Positions 12,767 through 12,781 of a DNA stretch of 12,781 nt are shown here, one piece after another. The stretch is taken from NCBI GenBank assembly GCA_902472555.1, contig CABROF010000072.1, positions 1 through 12,781 of the forward strand. Direction: 5' to 3'. Below the pieces are notes generated by a model. That model was not told the DNA's origin. It worked only from the letters and a program-made list of their open reading frames with translations, and did no database searches. The DNA comes from UMGS1851 sp900555605 (GTDB lineage: Bacteria > Bacillota > Clostridia > UBA1212 > UBA1255). The translations under genes and the position numbers were made by a program. Each line of letters opens with the position of its first letter. The first letter of the stretch is position 1.

Positions 12767-12781
12767 GAGAAAAAATTTTTG

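Overview
The window looks like an ordinary chromosomal stretch of a low-to-mid GC Firmicute, most likely an anaerobic gut Clostridia member (Lachnospiraceae or Oscillospiraceae type). The reasons are an RNase J with the full Bacillus-type catalytic set, a Rho carrying a long low-complexity insert, a type III pantothenate kinase, an ECF-type vitamin transporter subunit, tRNA genes with encoded CCA and AGGAGG-type ribosome binding sites. This assignment is inference from gene families; no rRNA or species marker is present.

Layout, left to right. (1) 1-111, minus: the first 37 codons of a double-CxxC zinc-ribbon protein, running off the left edge. (2) 493-1632, plus: a cytoplasmic two-domain SGNH/GDSL hydrolase behind a textbook TTGACA-N17-TATAAA promoter. 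(3) 1877-5267, plus: rho and, 22 bp later, a secreted and membrane-anchored PIG-L/LmbE-type deacetylase, probably one operon, closed by a two-way terminator. (4) 5402-5556, minus: tRNA-Met and tRNA-Glu sharing that terminator, with a strong promoter at 5608-5635. (5) 5636-6279: no convincing gene; it contains a repeat element and a long leader-like region. (6) 6280-6912, plus: a six-helix ECF transporter S component with its own terminator. (7) 7075-9512, plus: a three-gene unit of TetR-type repressor, MacB/LolD-type ABC ATPase and compact FtsX-like permease, with a perfect 42-bp palindrome directly after the -10 box. (8) 9520-10290, minus: coaX, with a perfect cre-like box in its leader. (9) 10457-12187, minus: RNase J. 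(10) 12418-12491, minus: tRNA-Gln(CUG), again with terminator, promoter and upstream repeats.

How the genes relate. Rho and RNase J are core RNA termination and turnover factors. The ECF S component and CoaX may belong to one pathway, pantothenate uptake and its conversion to CoA, though the substrate of the transporter is inferred. TetR-ABC-permease is a self-contained regulated efflux or peptide-defence type module inserted between them. The SGNH hydrolase and PIG-L deacetylase are de-acylating enzymes on either side of the rho start, acting in different compartments.

The most unusual signal is at the two tRNA loci. Both have the same motif (GAAAAAGTAAA-N-GCAAC, plus strand), starting exactly 35 bp from the -35 box, with an A/T tract between that aligns without gaps, and a shared 12-base motif in the leader. 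This looks like a repeated module tied to tRNA promoters.
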